Shown here piece by piece: positions 4,581 through 6,146 of a stretch of DNA of 6,146 nucleotides. A program made the position numbers and the translations under genes. The stretch's first letter is position 1, and the number at the start of each line of letters is the position of its first letter. The notes beneath the pieces were generated by a model. That model saw nothing but the letters and a program-made list of their open reading frames with translations, was not told where the DNA came from and made no database searches. Source of the stretch: Francisellaceae bacterium (GTDB taxonomy: Bacteria; Pseudomonadota; Gammaproteobacteria; Berkiellales; Berkiellaceae); assembly GCA_023266415.1 (NCBI GenBank), contig JAHFQG010000072.1, positions 1-6,146 of the forward strand. The letters are read 5' to 3'.

Positions 4581-5486
4581 ATGAACGCTATTTCTTCCCC
4601 CAAACTCATCGTTGCCATCTCCTCCCGCGCCCTCTTTGAACAAGAGGCTGCTCACGATGTGTATCAGCAAGAAGGCGTTGAAGCTTTTCGGGCCTATCAG
4701 CGGGCTCGCGAGCAAGAGCCCCTTCCCCCCGGACCAGCCTTCCCGCTGGTCAAGAAATTTTTAGCCCTCAATCAAGGGGCACCAACGCCTTTAGTCGAAG
4801 TACTACTTCTTTCCCGCAATGCCTTCGATACCGGCCTGCGTATTTTTAATTCTATTGCGCATTACCAATTGGCCATCACCCGAGCCGCCTTTGCTGGCGG
4901 AGAAAGTCCGTATGAATATGCCAAAGCCTTTGGAGCACACCTGTTTTTATCTCTCAATCCGGAAAGCGTGCAAGGCGCCCTTGCCAGTGGTTGTGCCGCA
5001 GCCACCATCTGGTGTAACCACTCTCCCCCCCTGCAAAGCAATAATTCAACCGACCAACTTAGAATTGCCTTCGATGGCGATGCCGTTCTGTTTTCTGACG
5101 AAGCTGAACGTGTCTTTCAAGGGGAAGGCCTCGAAAAATTCCATACCGTGGAATGGTCTGCCAAAGATAAACCCTTGCCCCCAGGACCCTTCAAAGGCTT
5201 CTTAGAAGCCCTCCATCAACTCCAAGCCATTCAGCCTGGGCAAATTCGTACCGCTTTGGTAACTGCCCGCTCTGCGCCCGCTCACGAACGCGTCATCAAT
5301 ACCCTTCGCGCTTGGGATATTCGCATCGATGAGGCGCTATTTTTAGGGGGTATGGACAAAGGCGCATTCCTCAGCGCGTTCGGCGCCGATATCTTTTTTG
5401 ATGATCAAACCCATCACTGTCAATCAGCCACCCAACAATCCGTCACCGCCGGACACGTGCCCTATGGGGTGGTCAACCACCGTTAA
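4581..5486 (+). CDS. Cytosolic 5'-nucleotidase (PF06189-type, HAD fold)
   Basis: A 301-residue enzyme expected to hydrolyse nucleoside 5'-monophosphates to nucleoside and phosphate in the cytoplasm (nucleotide salvage and pool control). The length and sequence fit the bacterial PF06189 family related to eukaryotic cN-I. The HAD catalytic motifs are all present: motif I IAFDGDAVLF (nucleophile Asp165, Asp167), motif II ALVTARS (Thr228), lysine of motif III in GGMDKG (Lys260) and motif IV ADIFFDDQ (Asp274, Asp275). The N-terminal half echoes the C-terminal half: SSRALF against DGDAVLF, two PLPPGP segments, and LLLSRN against ALVTARS, as if a second, non-catalytic copy. There is no Shine-Dalgarno sequence before the ATG at 4581, so initiation may be leaderless or start-codon dependent. 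The gene looks more GC-rich than the kinase gene, consistent with a core gene. It is divergent from the large ankyrin gene, and its stop overlaps that of the next ankyrin gene. Confidence 0.93.
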   Translation: MNAISSPKLIVAISSRALFEQEAAHDVYQQEGVEAFRAYQRAREQEPLPPGPAFPLVKKFLALNQGAPTPLVEVLLLSRNAFDTGLRIFNSIAHYQLAITRAAFAGGESPYEYAKAFGAHLFLSLNPESVQGALASGCAAATIWCNHSPPLQSNNSTDQLRIAFDGDAVLFSDEAERVFQGEGLEKFHTVEWSAKDKPLPPGPFKGFLEALHQLQAIQPGQIRTALVTARSAPAHERVINTLRAWDIRIDEALFLGGMDKGAFLSAFGADIFFDDQTHHCQSATQQSVTAGHVPYGVVNHR

Positions 5487-6146
5487 AGCGAAAGATCTGC
5501 CTGGGATTCGGGGAAACGCTCCACAGTCTCTAACATAAAGACTGTACTGTCCGATAATTGCCCTAACAAAGGCAGCTCTGTCGTTTCAGAAAAACACAGT
5601 GGGGTAGAAAACGTCTGATACTGCCAATAGGCAGTAGCCAGTTCAGCCTGCCTTGCCAACTTTAATGGCGTCTTTCCCTCGTTATCCTGAGGGTGAGGCT
5701 GGGCCTTCTGTTCTAATAAAAAAGCAATCATTTCCGTACGACCATAGAGGGCTGCCCAATGCAATGGTGTTCGACCTAGTTTGTCTACTAAATCTATAGT
5801 GAAGGTCTTTTTCCAATACAGGGGGGTTATGATGCGTGGCAATAACTCCTTCATATACGGAATGTTTCCCCCTTGAGCTATCCAATGCAAGGCCGTTTTC
5901 CCCATCCAATCGGCATAACACAAATTTACATCTGGATGAGCAATCAAACGAATAAAAACATCCTGTTTCTGGTTCCGTATGGCCGTTAGTAACGGTGTCA
6001 AACCTTCATGATTCGGTTGATTTAACAACGCTTTGAATGTTTCTTGATCAACAAAACGGGTAATTTTTGAAAGAAGCAGTTTATATTTTTCAAAATCGGG
6101 CACTTGAAGCACATAATCTAATACCGCTCTGCTGATTGGGCACGAC
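5483..6146 (-). CDS. Ankyrin-repeat protein, C-terminal part (5' partial)
   Basis: The frame is open to the window edge (codons upstream of 6112 read SCPISRAVLDY), so the gene begins outside; the GTG at 6112 is more likely an internal valine than the start. At least three ankyrin repeats are clear, numbering from that GTG: HEGLTPLLTAIRNQKQDVFIRL (about 35-56), MGKTALHWIAQGGNIPYMKEL (about 70-90) and LGRTPLHWAALYGRTEMIAFLL (about 112-133), with a fourth partial, EGKTPLKLARQ (about 145-155). The repeats match the TPLHxAA consensus better than those of the larger ankyrin protein. The roughly 50-residue C-terminal tail has no recognised domain; it is acidic near the end and finishes in leucine. 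Its TAA stop overlaps the nucleotidase stop on the other strand in the shared TTAA, leaving no room for a terminator between the two. Likely a protein-protein interaction scaffold and possibly an effector. Confidence 0.88.
   Translation of the reverse strand, partial: SCPISRAVLDYVLQVPDFEKYKLLLSKITRFVDQETFKALLNQPNHEGLTPLLTAIRNQKQDVFIRLIAHPDVNLCYADWMGKTALHWIAQGGNIPYMKELLPRIITPLYWKKTFTIDLVDKLGRTPLHWAALYGRTEMIAFLLEQKAQPHPQDNEGKTPLKLARQAELATAYWQYQTFSTPLCFSETTELPLLGQLSDSTVFMLETVERFPESQADLSL

Noticed and set aside
4819..5205. 128-residue rightward open frame inside the nucleotidase gene
   Set aside because: Wholly within the nucleotidase, whose catalytic motifs fix the reading frame; proline-rich by reading-frame shift only.
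5682..5921. 79-residue leftward open frame within the partial ankyrin gene
   Set aside because: The other frame on the same strand encodes clear ankyrin repeats; this one has no recognisable features.
1..6146. tRNA, rRNA, insertion sequence or phage genes
   Set aside because: No cloverleaf-like sequence, transposase, integrase or terminal inverted repeats were seen on either strand.

Overview
The window looks like chromosomal DNA of a host-associated gammaproteobacterium, most likely of the Legionellales (Legionella, Coxiella, Aquicella, Berkiella type). The basis is a UvrD/AddA-type helicase-nuclease with gammaproteobacterial-style motifs, a PF06189-type 5'-nucleotidase, and several eukaryote-like proteins (ankyrin repeats, a protein-kinase fold, proline-rich tails). 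This assignment is an inference from protein style; no rRNA or other taxonomic marker is present.

Layout. Positions 1-1179 (+) hold the C-terminal part of a superfamily I helicase/RecB-family nuclease, whose interdomain linker carries three in-frame copies of a 36-bp palindromic repeat. A leftward block follows: an ankyrin protein (2574-4472), a small unknown proline-rich protein (2134-2448) and a divergent protein kinase-like protein (1145-2128). The last two are 5 bp apart and probably cotranscribed. The kinase gene runs convergently into the helicase gene and overlaps it by 35 bp. Divergent from the ankyrin gene is a cytosolic 5'-nucleotidase (4581-5486, +), whose stop codon shares a TTAA with the stop of a second, 5'-truncated ankyrin gene (5483 to the window end, -). 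No stretch over 300 bp lacks a gene. The two real intergenic regions (2449-2573 and 4473-4580) contain inverted and direct repeats that look regulatory.

Interpretation. The flanking helicase-nuclease (DNA repair) and nucleotidase (nucleotide salvage) are housekeeping-type genes. The ankyrin/small protein/kinase block and the second ankyrin gene look like an accessory, host-interaction set and are candidate secreted effectors. The most unusual points are: (1) a kinase-like protein that lacks the usual beta-3 lysine but has a lysine in the glycine loop, as in eukaryotic WNK kinases, followed by a polyproline tail; (2) a C10 homopolymer inside the large ankyrin gene that could switch it on and off; (3) a C-terminal KKVK nuclear-localisation-like motif on the same ankyrin protein; (4) an inverted repeat at the ankyrin promoter and a small hairpin that would bury its Shine-Dalgarno sequence; (5) a palindromic repeat that has become protein sequence in the helicase-nuclease. 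All functional claims come from reading motifs by eye; no search was run.
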